7,393 nt of DNA, from NCBI GenBank assembly GCA_937911845.1, contig CALDQF010000391.1, forward strand, positions 1 through 7,393. The letters are read 5' to 3'. Each line of letters begins with the position of its first letter. Within the stretch, counting starts at the first letter, position 1. Positions 1 through 6,575 of this stretch are shown here, one piece after another. The notes under the pieces are model-generated. The model was not told the DNA's origin. It did not search any database and saw nothing but the letters and a program-made list of their open reading frames with translations. Origin of the DNA: an uncultured Phycisphaera sp. Lineage in GTDB: Bacteria; Planctomycetota; Phycisphaerae; Phycisphaerales; SM1A02. The position numbers and the translations under genes are program-made.

Positions 1-225
1 GCGGGCATCTTGGGTCGATGCCTTGAAGCAGTGCGCATCGCCGCCACCCTGTTGCACCCGTTCCTTCCTGATGGCTCTCAGAAATGCTGGGAAGCACTGG
101 GCCAATCGGTCGACCCCGAATTTGATGAGCTTGATCAACTGACTTCTTGGGGAGGACTCACCCCAGGTACCAAAGTGCAGAAAGTCGCGCTGTATCCGCG
201 GGTTGAACCGATACTTGCGGAGTAA
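1..225 (+). CDS. metG: Methionyl-tRNA synthetase, C-terminal fragment (5' end outside window)
   Basis: The reading frame is open from base 1 and ends at TAA 223-225, giving 75 visible residues. They match the end of the helical anticodon-binding domain of class I methionyl-tRNA synthetase. The stretch LHPFLPDGSQKCWEALG corresponds to the family's 'L-x-PF-x-P-x-x-(S/A)-x-K-x-W-x-x-LG' helix. It is followed by the WGGLTPGTKV segment and the terminal YPRVE, which matches the usual 'FPRIE' ending. The enzyme charges tRNA-Met in the cytoplasm. The protein stops only a few residues after that ending, so it has no appended C-terminal OB-fold tRNA-binding (Trbp111-like) domain; this is the short form known in many bacteria. 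The catalytic HIGH and KMSKS motifs would lie upstream of the window. comEC follows 60 bases later on the same strand, with no terminator-like hairpin seen between them. Confidence 0.88.
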   Translation, partial: AGILGRCLEAVRIAATLLHPFLPDGSQKCWEALGQSVDPEFDELDQLTSWGGLTPGTKVQKVALYPRVEPILAE

Positions 226-285
226 CTGAAGAAGAATTCCTCCGACACCTGATGAACGCACCGCATCCCCGAAGACACTGGGGCC

Positions 286-2622
286 GTGGGGAAGGACGCG
301 ACAAAGAGACCGCTGGTCTGGCCATGCTTCATCTTCGTTTTGCTCAGCAGCAGCCTGCATGTGCTTGGACCACCTCGGATACCTGCAGAGAGCATTGGCC
401 TCCTCAGTCTGCTTTTGCTGGGTTGGGGGTGGAAATGCCGCCGTGGATGCGCTCGTACCACTTGTCTGGGACTGTGTGGGTTCTGCGTCGTGTTCTGGAT
501 CCAAGCCACATCACCCCATTCACGTCTACCGGTGGATCCCGGCTTGAGCACCATTTCTGGGACCGTTCATGCCATTGAGACCAAACCACGCATCCCGGAA
601 TGGCAGCATGACCCCAGACGTCCTCCACCTTCACGGTGGATGAAGCTTCGAACCAACCGTGGCGTGCAACGGGTTCTACTGCCCCAACAGGGTTCCGCGA
701 CAGTTGGGCTCGGAGACAAAGTGGTTTGTGGCGTTACCTGGCTCTCTCCACGACCACCAGTTTGGGCCGGCGGACCAGCCAAAGACACTCAAGGGGTTGC
801 GGTCCTTCGAGACTGGCAGGATGTGCTTGTTGATTCCAAGCAGATTCCGCGAGGCACAATTCCCTGGTCATTGATCAAAACGTCCCATCAGGACCGCGTT
901 GCCGAGAGCATCAATCATATTTCTGGTTCGTCGGACACCACAAGAGAGTGGCTGAACGCGTTGGTTCTTGGAAACAACCAAGAAAGAAGCCTTCAAGCGT
1001 GGCGCGACATTGGCCTTGGGCACATGGCCGCAATCTCCGGGATGCATGTCAGCATGTTGATCTTTGCCGCCCTCATACCACTCCGAATGATGGGTATTCC
1101 GATGGCTTGGCAAGCGATCGCAAGTTTGGTTGTAATTGTGGTGCTCTTATTTACGGTGCCTTGGAAAGCACCCATACTAAGAGCAAGCCTTCAGGCCGCT
1201 CTGATGGTGCCGATGTTTCTGGGAGCTGGTCGTTGGTGCTTTTTGGGGATATTGGCTGGGGTGGCCGCCTTTTTGCTGATTGGAAATGCTCAGCATTTGT
1301 CGAGCATTGGTTTTCAATGTTCTTTTGTGGCAACGGCCGCTCTTGGTTTGGCCATGCCCCAACTGCAATGGCGACCCTACGACGATTGGCCACGACGCAT
1401 GGCACGCATGGTGCTGGTGATGTGTGCCCCTTGGTTGGCGGTTCTTCCTTTGGGTGTTTACCACTTCGGAGTCATCCATCCCTACGGTGCGATATTGACT
1501 GTAATCGCATCTCCGGTGCTTTCTTTGATCTTGCCAATCCTTTGGGGAAGCGTCTTGCTTGGCCTCATTTTCCCTGAACTTGCATCGACGGTGGGTCTGG
1601 TCATTGCGCCAATATTGATAGCCCTGCAGTGGATCCTTGACTCTCTTTCCACATTGCCGTGGGTGCAGATCAGCACCAATTTCTTTCGGCCCGATGCAGT
1701 CCCCACGACGGCACTGGTGACGGTTGGCTTGTTGTTCTTGATTTCAGGTCAGATGAAATGGTCAATTTCAGCACTGGTCTTAGGCCTTTTGTGCTCCCCC
1801 GACTTAAAATTGAATGTGGACGAACAAGATGATTTCCGCTGGGATGCCCTTTCCGTTGGCAACGGATCAGCTCATCTGCTGCAGATGGGTTCAAAATCTT
1901 GGTTGATTGACGCCGGGAGTTCGGGCGAGCTCCACGTCTCCCGTCGTTGCATCCTTCCGGCTCTTCGCAACCAGAACATCCGCAGACTGGAAGGCGTTGT
2001 TTGCACCCATGCGGACTTGGATCACATCGCAGGCGTGGTGCCGATCTTGCAGGCCATGCCCGTTGGAATACTTCGTATCCCACCTCTCATGCTCCGCGAA
2101 GCACAAGATGACGTCACGTCACCGTGCCACACGTTGCTTGCCACCGCGAAAGAGATGGACGTTCCCGTGATCATCACCACACGTGGGGATCAATGGGAAT
2201 CTGGTTCCTCAACATTCAAAACGCTGTGGCCACCAAGAGATCTCACCTCCCGGAACAGAAACCATGCTTCACTTGCTCTCGAGGTCCTTGTGCATGGTCG
2301 ACGACTCCGATTTTCAGGTGATGCGGACTCTAAATTGATGATTTCTGAAATCCAAAACGAGCCCCCAGCTGATGTCTTCGAACTACCCCATCATGGCGCT
2401 CGTTGCCTCGGCCTCGAAACCATCCTCAGAAAAAGGCCGCCTCGGTTGCTCCTGCAATCCAGCAGCCGTCGTCGGGCCCAAAACGGACCTTGGTGCACGT
2501 GGCCGGGTTCACCGCATTTGGCGACAGGATTGCACGGAGGCATCTGCATTCAGGTCGATTCCAGTGGGTGCATGACCGCTGCCGCTCAGAATCGTTTCTA
2601 CACCTGGCCTCGAGAGCCATAA
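286..2622 (+). CDS. comEC: ComEC/Rec2-family DNA internalisation channel protein
   Basis: A 778-residue inner-membrane protein of normal ComEC length, predicted to carry single-stranded DNA into the cytoplasm during natural transformation. Three hydrophobic N-terminal segments (about residues 9-28, 36-49, 58-73) precede a soluble OB-like region (about 85-195). The Competence domain (about 215-485) opens with WLNALVLGNNQERS and GLGHMAAISGMHVSML, close to the family signature 'GLAHLLAISGLHVGLL', and continues as many membrane spans. The C-terminal metallo-beta-lactamase-like domain (about 515-770) starts with SVGNGSAHLL and WLIDAG. It carries HADLDH (575-580), SGDAD (677-681) and ELPHHGA (699-705), the expected metal-site motifs. 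The start is GTG at 286. It is the first start codon after in-frame TGA stops at 250 and 253, and no strong Shine-Dalgarno sequence precedes it. The N-terminus is unusually rich in cysteine (51, 55, 60, 64, 67). Whether this organism is actually transformable cannot be judged here. Confidence 0.93.
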   Translation: MGKDATKRPLVWPCFIFVLLSSSLHVLGPPRIPAESIGLLSLLLLGWGWKCRRGCARTTCLGLCGFCVVFWIQATSPHSRLPVDPGLSTISGTVHAIETKPRIPEWQHDPRRPPPSRWMKLRTNRGVQRVLLPQQGSATVGLGDKVVCGVTWLSPRPPVWAGGPAKDTQGVAVLRDWQDVLVDSKQIPRGTIPWSLIKTSHQDRVAESINHISGSSDTTREWLNALVLGNNQERSLQAWRDIGLGHMAAISGMHVSMLIFAALIPLRMMGIPMAWQAIASLVVIVVLLFTVPWKAPILRASLQAALMVPMFLGAGRWCFLGILAGVAAFLLIGNAQHLSSIGFQCSFVATAALGLAMPQLQWRPYDDWPRRMARMVLVMCAPWLAVLPLGVYHFGVIHPYGAILTVIASPVLSLILPILWGSVLLGLIFPELASTVGLVIAPILIALQWILDSLSTLPWVQISTNFFRPDAVPTTALVTVGLLFLISGQMKWSISALVLGLLCSPDLKLNVDEQDDFRWDALSVGNGSAHLLQMGSKSWLIDAGSSGELHVSRRCILPALRNQNIRRLEGVVCTHADLDHIAGVVPILQAMPVGILRIPPLMLREAQDDVTSPCHTLLATAKEMDVPVIITTRGDQWESGSSTFKTLWPPRDLTSRNRNHASLALEVLVHGRRLRFSGDADSKLMISEIQNEPPADVFELPHHGARCLGLETILRKRPPRLLLQSSSRRRAQNGPWCTWPGSPHLATGLHGGICIQVDSSGCMTAAAQNRFYTWPREP

Positions 2623-2660
2623 AATAATTGCTATACCTCGGATTCCACTCGAACCAGAAC

Positions 2661-2664
2661 GGAG
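2661..2664 (+). promoter_or_regulatory. Ribosome binding site of the sugar dehydrogenase gene
   Basis: GGAG lies 7 bases before the ATG at 2672, good Shine-Dalgarno spacing. It supports this ATG as the start. No ATG, GTG or TTG occurs in frame between the comEC stop and this ATG. Confidence 0.6.
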
Positions 2665-2671
2665 CTCCACC

Positions 2672-3877
2672 ATGCTTTCTTCTTTAATCTTGAGTTCTTT
2701 GTTTGCAGTCACAAGCGATGCCATGGTCAATGCGGCCAAAGAACCCACCACACTGCCTTCCGTTCGGTTGGAACCTGCATTTCCGTCGATTACGTTTGAG
2801 CGTCCGGTTCAAATCACCCATTCGGGAGACGGATCCGACCGACTGTTCGTGGTGGAGCAACCCGGCCGAGTGCTGGTCTTCCCCAACTCATCCAATGTGG
2901 AGAAAGCGGAAGTCTTCATTGACTTGACCGACCCGGTCAACGACGCCACCAACGAAGAAGGTTTGCTTTCCATCGCCTTTCACCCCAAGTACAAAGAGAA
3001 CGGTCGATTCTTCGTGTACTACTCCGCCGGCGATCCCCGTCGGAGCGTGATTGCCGAAGGAAAAGCCAGCAAAGACAACCCAAACCGTGCCCGACCTGGT
3101 CTGCAGGTGGTGTTGGAACAACCCCAACCCGCTTGGAACCACAACGGATCAACCCTGCTCTTTGGACCTGATGGCATGCTCTATGCGTCGTTTGGAGATG
3201 GTGGTGCCGCGGGCGACCCTTGGAACAACGCCCAAGACACCACAAACCTACTGGGCTCGGTCATTCGAATTGATGTCGACAACAAAGACTCTTCTCGTGG
3301 GTACAGCATTCCGGCCGACAACCCCATCACCGTCGAGCAACACCAAGAAAATCCCAAACTTCGCCGCGAACTTTGGGCTTGGGGTTTGCGGAACGTGTGG
3401 CGAATGAGCTTTGACCGCACCACCGGTGAATTATGGGCTGGAGACGTTGGTCAGAACAAATGGGAAGAAGTGAGCATTCTTCGCAAAGGTGGCAATTATG
3501 GCTGGAAGGTCCGCGAAGGTGCCCACCGATTTGGACGTGGTCGCGCCAAAAACACAGAAGGGTTCATCGAGCCTGTCTTTGAATATGACCACAAGAAAGG
3601 CCTTTCGATTACGGGGGGCCACGTCTACCGCGGGCCCCAATCGGCTCTGCAAGGTCTGTACATGTGCGGCGACTACATCACACGGCGACTCTGGATCATG
3701 CGTCCAAACGGAATGGATCCCGTTGAGGACGTGCGTGAATTTGACCTCGGAAGATATGGCGCTTTCGTGGCTTCGTTCGGTGAAGATGAAGCGGGCGAAA
3801 TGTACATCTGCGACCACGTGCGTGCGAACCCTGGTTCAGGCGTTCGGGGGCGGATTCTCAAAGTCGTTGGCCGCTGA
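2672..3877 (+). CDS. Exported PQQ-type glucose/sorbosone dehydrogenase family protein
   Basis: A 401-residue protein of the soluble glucose dehydrogenase / sorbosone dehydrogenase family (GSDH fold, six-bladed beta-propeller). Known members oxidise sugars in the periplasm or outside the cell using PQQ and calcium; the substrate here cannot be named. Residues 1 to about 21 form a hydrophobic leader ending VNA-A, a plausible signal peptidase I site, though the leader has no lysine or arginine before its core. Family motifs appear in order: LFVVEQPGRV (58-67), EGLLSIAFHP (96-105), WNHNGSTLLFGPDG (155-168) with His157 in the position of the catalytic-site histidine, SFGDGGAAGDP (173-183), LGSVIRIDVD (194-203), ELWAWGLRNVWRMSFD (233-248), LWAGDVGQNKWEEV (254-267), GGNYGWKVREG (273-283) and GGHVYRG (315-321). 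The start is ATG 2672 with a GGAG site 7 bases upstream. It follows comEC by 49 bases and may have its own promoter or be cotranscribed. Its last 42 bases overlap the converging minus-strand gene. Confidence 0.9.
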   Translation: MLSSLILSSLFAVTSDAMVNAAKEPTTLPSVRLEPAFPSITFERPVQITHSGDGSDRLFVVEQPGRVLVFPNSSNVEKAEVFIDLTDPVNDATNEEGLLSIAFHPKYKENGRFFVYYSAGDPRRSVIAEGKASKDNPNRARPGLQVVLEQPQPAWNHNGSTLLFGPDGMLYASFGDGGAAGDPWNNAQDTTNLLGSVIRIDVDNKDSSRGYSIPADNPITVEQHQENPKLRRELWAWGLRNVWRMSFDRTTGELWAGDVGQNKWEEVSILRKGGNYGWKVREGAHRFGRGRAKNTEGFIEPVFEYDHKKGLSITGGHVYRGPQSALQGLYMCGDYITRRLWIMRPNGMDPVEDVREFDLGRYGAFVASFGEDEAGEMYICDHVRANPGSGVRGRILKVVGR

Positions 3878-4618
3878 ACCGGCGTTTGCCACTGGCTGAT
3901 AGACCCCGCGTGCTTTGGCGCGGCTGACTTCTGCTTCGGAAAGAGCAATCCCACACTCTGGACAACGGTCACCGACCGTGGGGTGCTGTTCGTAGCCACA
4001 CCAAAGACATGGAAACACTGTCTGGTTCATCAGACCGCCAGTGATAACGCTTGTGATGAGCATCAAGATGCCCCAAACCAGCAAGTGAGCCGTGATGACC
4101 ACTGCGGGCAACAGTAGGTAAATCAAGACTCCTACAAGACCTAGACCATCATTCGACTCGCCAAAGATCCGTTCGACGGGAACCGCGATCGTGGCAATGG
4201 CCAGCAAGCCGATCAAGGCATCAACAAACATAAAGAACAACCAAGACACCACTCGAATGCCCACGACAATCTGCAACGCTCGGCGAAAATACGACTGCAC
4301 AATGACTCGTCGCCACCAAGTCTTGGTTTGCACCCGGAACATGAACCAGATCAAGATGAAATTGGGGGCACCCACAGCCAAGATGGTCGATATCAACTGA
4401 AGCCATTCGCCAAGTTCACCGGTAATGCCGGAACGATCCATCGGATGGAGGTCGCCAAACTCCAAGGCAAAAAACAATGCGCCCATCACCAAACTTGGAA
4501 GCGCAAAAATGAAATACAGCGTTACCGAGTTGATCACCCGCCGGGTGGTCGAGCCAACAATCTGAATCGCACGCTCACGATCTTCGATGTCGATGGGCAG
4601 TGCGTTCTCACCCGTCAC
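3836..4618 (-). CDS. Multi-pass membrane protein with C-terminal zinc ribbon, function unknown
   Basis: I do not recognise a named family for this 260-residue protein. A short charged N-terminus (1-30) is followed by hydrophobic segments at about 31-53, 73-95, 117-148 and 160-195. The last two are long enough to be hairpins, so there may be four to six membrane spans. A cytoplasmic-looking loop rich in Arg and Trp (about 96-114) lies between the second and third segments. After the membrane part comes a compact zinc ribbon with cysteines 204, 207, 219 and 222 (CLWC, then CPEC after 11 residues), then a polar, proline-rich tail. By the positive-inside rule the ribbon should face the cytoplasm. 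Translation starts at GTG 4618, inside a GTGA overlap with the stop of the upstream VKOR-fusion gene. No good ribosome site precedes it, so translational coupling is likely. The final 14 codons overlap the end of the convergent sugar dehydrogenase gene. A role beside the redox fusion is only a guess from position. Confidence 0.82.
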   Translation of the reverse strand: MTGENALPIDIEDRERAIQIVGSTTRRVINSVTLYFIFALPSLVMGALFFALEFGDLHPMDRSGITGELGEWLQLISTILAVGAPNFILIWFMFRVQTKTWWRRVIVQSYFRRALQIVVGIRVVSWLFFMFVDALIGLLAIATIAVPVERIFGESNDGLGLVGVLIYLLLPAVVITAHLLVWGILMLITSVITGGLMNQTVFPCLWCGYEQHPTVGDRCPECGIALSEAEVSRAKARGVYQPVANAGSAANDFENPPPNA

Positions 4619-6510
4619 TGGTTAAGTATCTCGAGGATGGCCGAAAGAGCGTCTGCGGATGATCCATCACTCATCTTGATTTGCGACCGAAGTGCCAACC
4701 GGCCGTCAAGGATCAACACCGGCAGACCACGGACGTTGAATCGCCGCAGTGCACTCCACTGCCGGTGGGTATTCGCCACTTCGTCCAACACAGAAGACTC
4801 TTCGCGACCCCGCAGATCAGGTCGCGACTGCACAAAGGCTTGCAACACAGTCATGGGTTGTGACGCTATCAACAAATCGCGAAACAGCTTCTTCGCGCCG
4901 TCCGTGTCGCCATCCTGACGGAGTTGACCGATCCGGATGGTCGCTTGGCCACCCCATACCCAGCGATCGGGCTGGGGGAAACCGGAGGCTGGGTTGACAG
5001 CCTTGTTGGTCGGCAGCAAACGAACTTCGAGTTGGATTTTTCCTGCATCAGCCGCTTCCAAAAGCGTTGGCACATCACGGCGGAAACCATCTTCAGCCAT
5101 GTCACCAATCACCACGACTGGTTTGGCCGTTTCTGGCCCGAACCGCAGGCTGGCCAGATCAGGGCCAAGGTTCGGCCGAGACCCTTCCTGCCAATCACTC
5201 ACCAAACGGCCAAGGGCGGTGCTGGGAAAGTCATTTGCACTGGTCCCCTTCTCCGGTCCAGTGGCACTGACCGCATCCACAGCCCGGCGCAAAGCCCCGG
5301 GACGCAAAACATCCTTGATTTCTTGACCATTCAAGAAAGCCATGGGGGTGTAGTACAGCCCCAAGTCCACCCCTTCTCGAGCGTCCGCTTCAAACAACTT
5401 CTTCTTGTCGGGAGGAAGGACACCCGTGCTGATGGCCTGGACAATGTCGGTGGCAAATGCCGTAACCCCGGCCTCGGCAAACCCTGGTTGCAACGCAGCC
5501 GCCGACGTGAACTTACCATCCACACTGAACAGCCACCCCAACATGCGATGGAACGCTTCCGGGCCGCCATACTCACCCGCGAGCTCGGCAACGGTGGACC
5601 CCCAACAAGCATTTGGGTGCAAGTTCAAATTCTGTTGTGCCGCCCGTTCGTTGCAGTCTTTGCAGAACAAGAAGAGTTTCATCTCTACGGAAATGTCATC
5701 TCGCGACTCAAGGATGGTCTCCAATTCGCCGTGCACCCGTTTGCAGTCGGGACATTGAGGATCTGTGAACATCACCAAACGAATTGGTGCGTCTTCTGGT
5801 CCAAGACGCCATCGCCCTTGCAATGGGGTGGACCGAACCAACGCATTGGAGACCTCCGCGTCCGACTCGCTTGGCGGCACCGTACTTGCTTCCGGTCGCA
5901 CCTTGAATTCTGATGCAGGCACCACATCTTCGACTTTCGGTGAAAGGAAAAACTCCGCCAGCAACAAGATCGAGGTGACCCCCGCGAACGTGAGCGTCAT
6001 GCCCAGCATGACCGCGGGAATTTGCGGCCCCTTGCGTCCACCTTTCACCAGCGCGAGCGCCAAGAACGCGAGGTTCGCACCATGGGCAAGAGCACACCAG
6101 CGGCAGAGGTAGCCCTCGACCACCATCACCCCAATCAGGAACAAAGATGCGAAGCCGCCCAAGAGTCCCAGCCACCGCGCTGGCCCCACCAAACGCCCCC
6201 GACCAATGGTCCAGCATTGGGCCATTGCGGCAAACCATGCCATCCCCATGTGAGCGGTCGGCCAACCAACCACTGGAAGCGCGGACCAAATACTGTCCTT
6301 GGCCCGATCGCAACCGCTTCCTGCCGCTTGGGCAGCGCTGCCACCCAACTCAACGCCGCCACCACAACCCACCACGGGGGCCTCTTGGATGTGAGACCAA
6401 GACAACACTGCACACGAGGCAAAAGCCACCAACATGAGGACCATGCCAAGGGCAAGTACCCAGGTGGCCGGTGCATCAGAGCGACGGACGGATTCGTGAT
6501 TGTTGGGCAT
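4615..6510 (-). CDS. VKOR-family quinone-linked oxidoreductase fused to two thioredoxin-fold domains
   Basis: A predicted 631-residue membrane protein for disulfide formation in the cell envelope. Residues about 17-189 form a VKOR domain: a first membrane helix, a loop with cysteines 49 and 67, the segment IWSALPVVGWPTAHMG, further helices and the CRWC redox pair (136-139). In known VKORs these cysteines pass electrons from the partner thioredoxin domain to quinone. A linker (about 190-225) leads to a DsbA-like domain with FTDPQCPDCK (active site CPDC, 253-256), extra cysteines 283, 286 and 302, and a cis-proline in YYTPMAF (389). From about 453 a second thioredoxin-like domain follows. It has VVVIGDMAEDGFRRD where CxxC would be expected, and it ends with a VRGLPVLILDG cis-proline segment. 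I chose ATG 6510 because GGGAG sits 9 bases upstream. GTG 6579, overlapping the argS stop, would add 23 hydrophilic residues. The gene lies 65 bases after argS and overlaps the next gene by 4 bases. Confidence 0.88.
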   Translation of the reverse strand: MPNNHESVRRSDAPATWVLALGMVLMLVAFASCAVLSWSHIQEAPVVGCGGGVELGGSAAQAAGSGCDRAKDSIWSALPVVGWPTAHMGMAWFAAMAQCWTIGRGRLVGPARWLGLLGGFASLFLIGVMVVEGYLCRWCALAHGANLAFLALALVKGGRKGPQIPAVMLGMTLTFAGVTSILLLAEFFLSPKVEDVVPASEFKVRPEASTVPPSESDAEVSNALVRSTPLQGRWRLGPEDAPIRLVMFTDPQCPDCKRVHGELETILESRDDISVEMKLFLFCKDCNERAAQQNLNLHPNACWGSTVAELAGEYGGPEAFHRMLGWLFSVDGKFTSAAALQPGFAEAGVTAFATDIVQAISTGVLPPDKKKLFEADAREGVDLGLYYTPMAFLNGQEIKDVLRPGALRRAVDAVSATGPEKGTSANDFPSTALGRLVSDWQEGSRPNLGPDLASLRFGPETAKPVVVIGDMAEDGFRRDVPTLLEAADAGKIQLEVRLLPTNKAVNPASGFPQPDRWVWGGQATIRIGQLRQDGDTDGAKKLFRDLLIASQPMTVLQAFVQSRPDLRGREESSVLDEVANTHRQWSALRRFNVRGLPVLILDGRLALRSQIKMSDGSSADALSAILEILNQ

Positions 6511-6519
6511 GCGCAAGTT

Positions 6520-6524
6520 CTCCC
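6520..6524 (-). promoter_or_regulatory. Ribosome binding site deciding the start of the VKOR-fusion gene
   Basis: On the minus strand GGGAG stands 9 bases before ATG 6510. The competing GTG at 6579 has only a weak AAGAGA ahead of it. The motif therefore favours the shorter protein, whose N-terminus leads into the first membrane helix after about 16 residues. Confidence 0.55.
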
Positions 6525-6575
6525 TAGTTCTTCCATCGGATTCGACGGCCCAACCGCCAAAGTCTTCCTTTGAAC

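Noticed and set aside
252..578. Possible start at ATG 252 for a small gene or a frameshifted comEC N-terminus
   Set aside because: The product is polar and low in membrane character, while frame 286 gives the hydrophobic segments expected at a ComEC N-terminus. No Shine-Dalgarno sequence precedes ATG 252.
965..984. Perfect 7-base inverted repeat (TTCTTGG / CCAAGAA, 6-base loop)
   Set aside because: It sits inside comEC where the encoded ALVLGNNQERS is a conserved family segment, and no T-run follows it. Most likely it follows from the coding constraint.
948..1577. 209-codon open frame in another frame inside comEC
   Set aside because: The overlapping comEC frame carries the conserved Competence-domain motifs. 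The alternative product has no family-like motif.
2618..2640. AT-rich patch with TATACC before the sugar dehydrogenase, considered as a promoter
   Set aside because: The -10 match is only 4 of 6 and no -35-like hexamer stands at proper spacing. Cotranscription with comEC is equally possible.
3906..3923. CCGCG / CGCGG hairpin near the convergent gene ends, considered as a terminator
   Set aside because: The stem is only 5 pairs with an 8-base loop, no T-run follows on either strand, and it lies within coding sequence of the zinc-ribbon protein.
4924..5913. 329-codon open frame on the plus strand opposite the VKOR-fusion gene
   Set aside because: It lies wholly antisense to a gene with clear domain motifs, and its product shows no recognisable domain, signal or membrane pattern. 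Such long frames are expected opposite GC-rich coding sequence.
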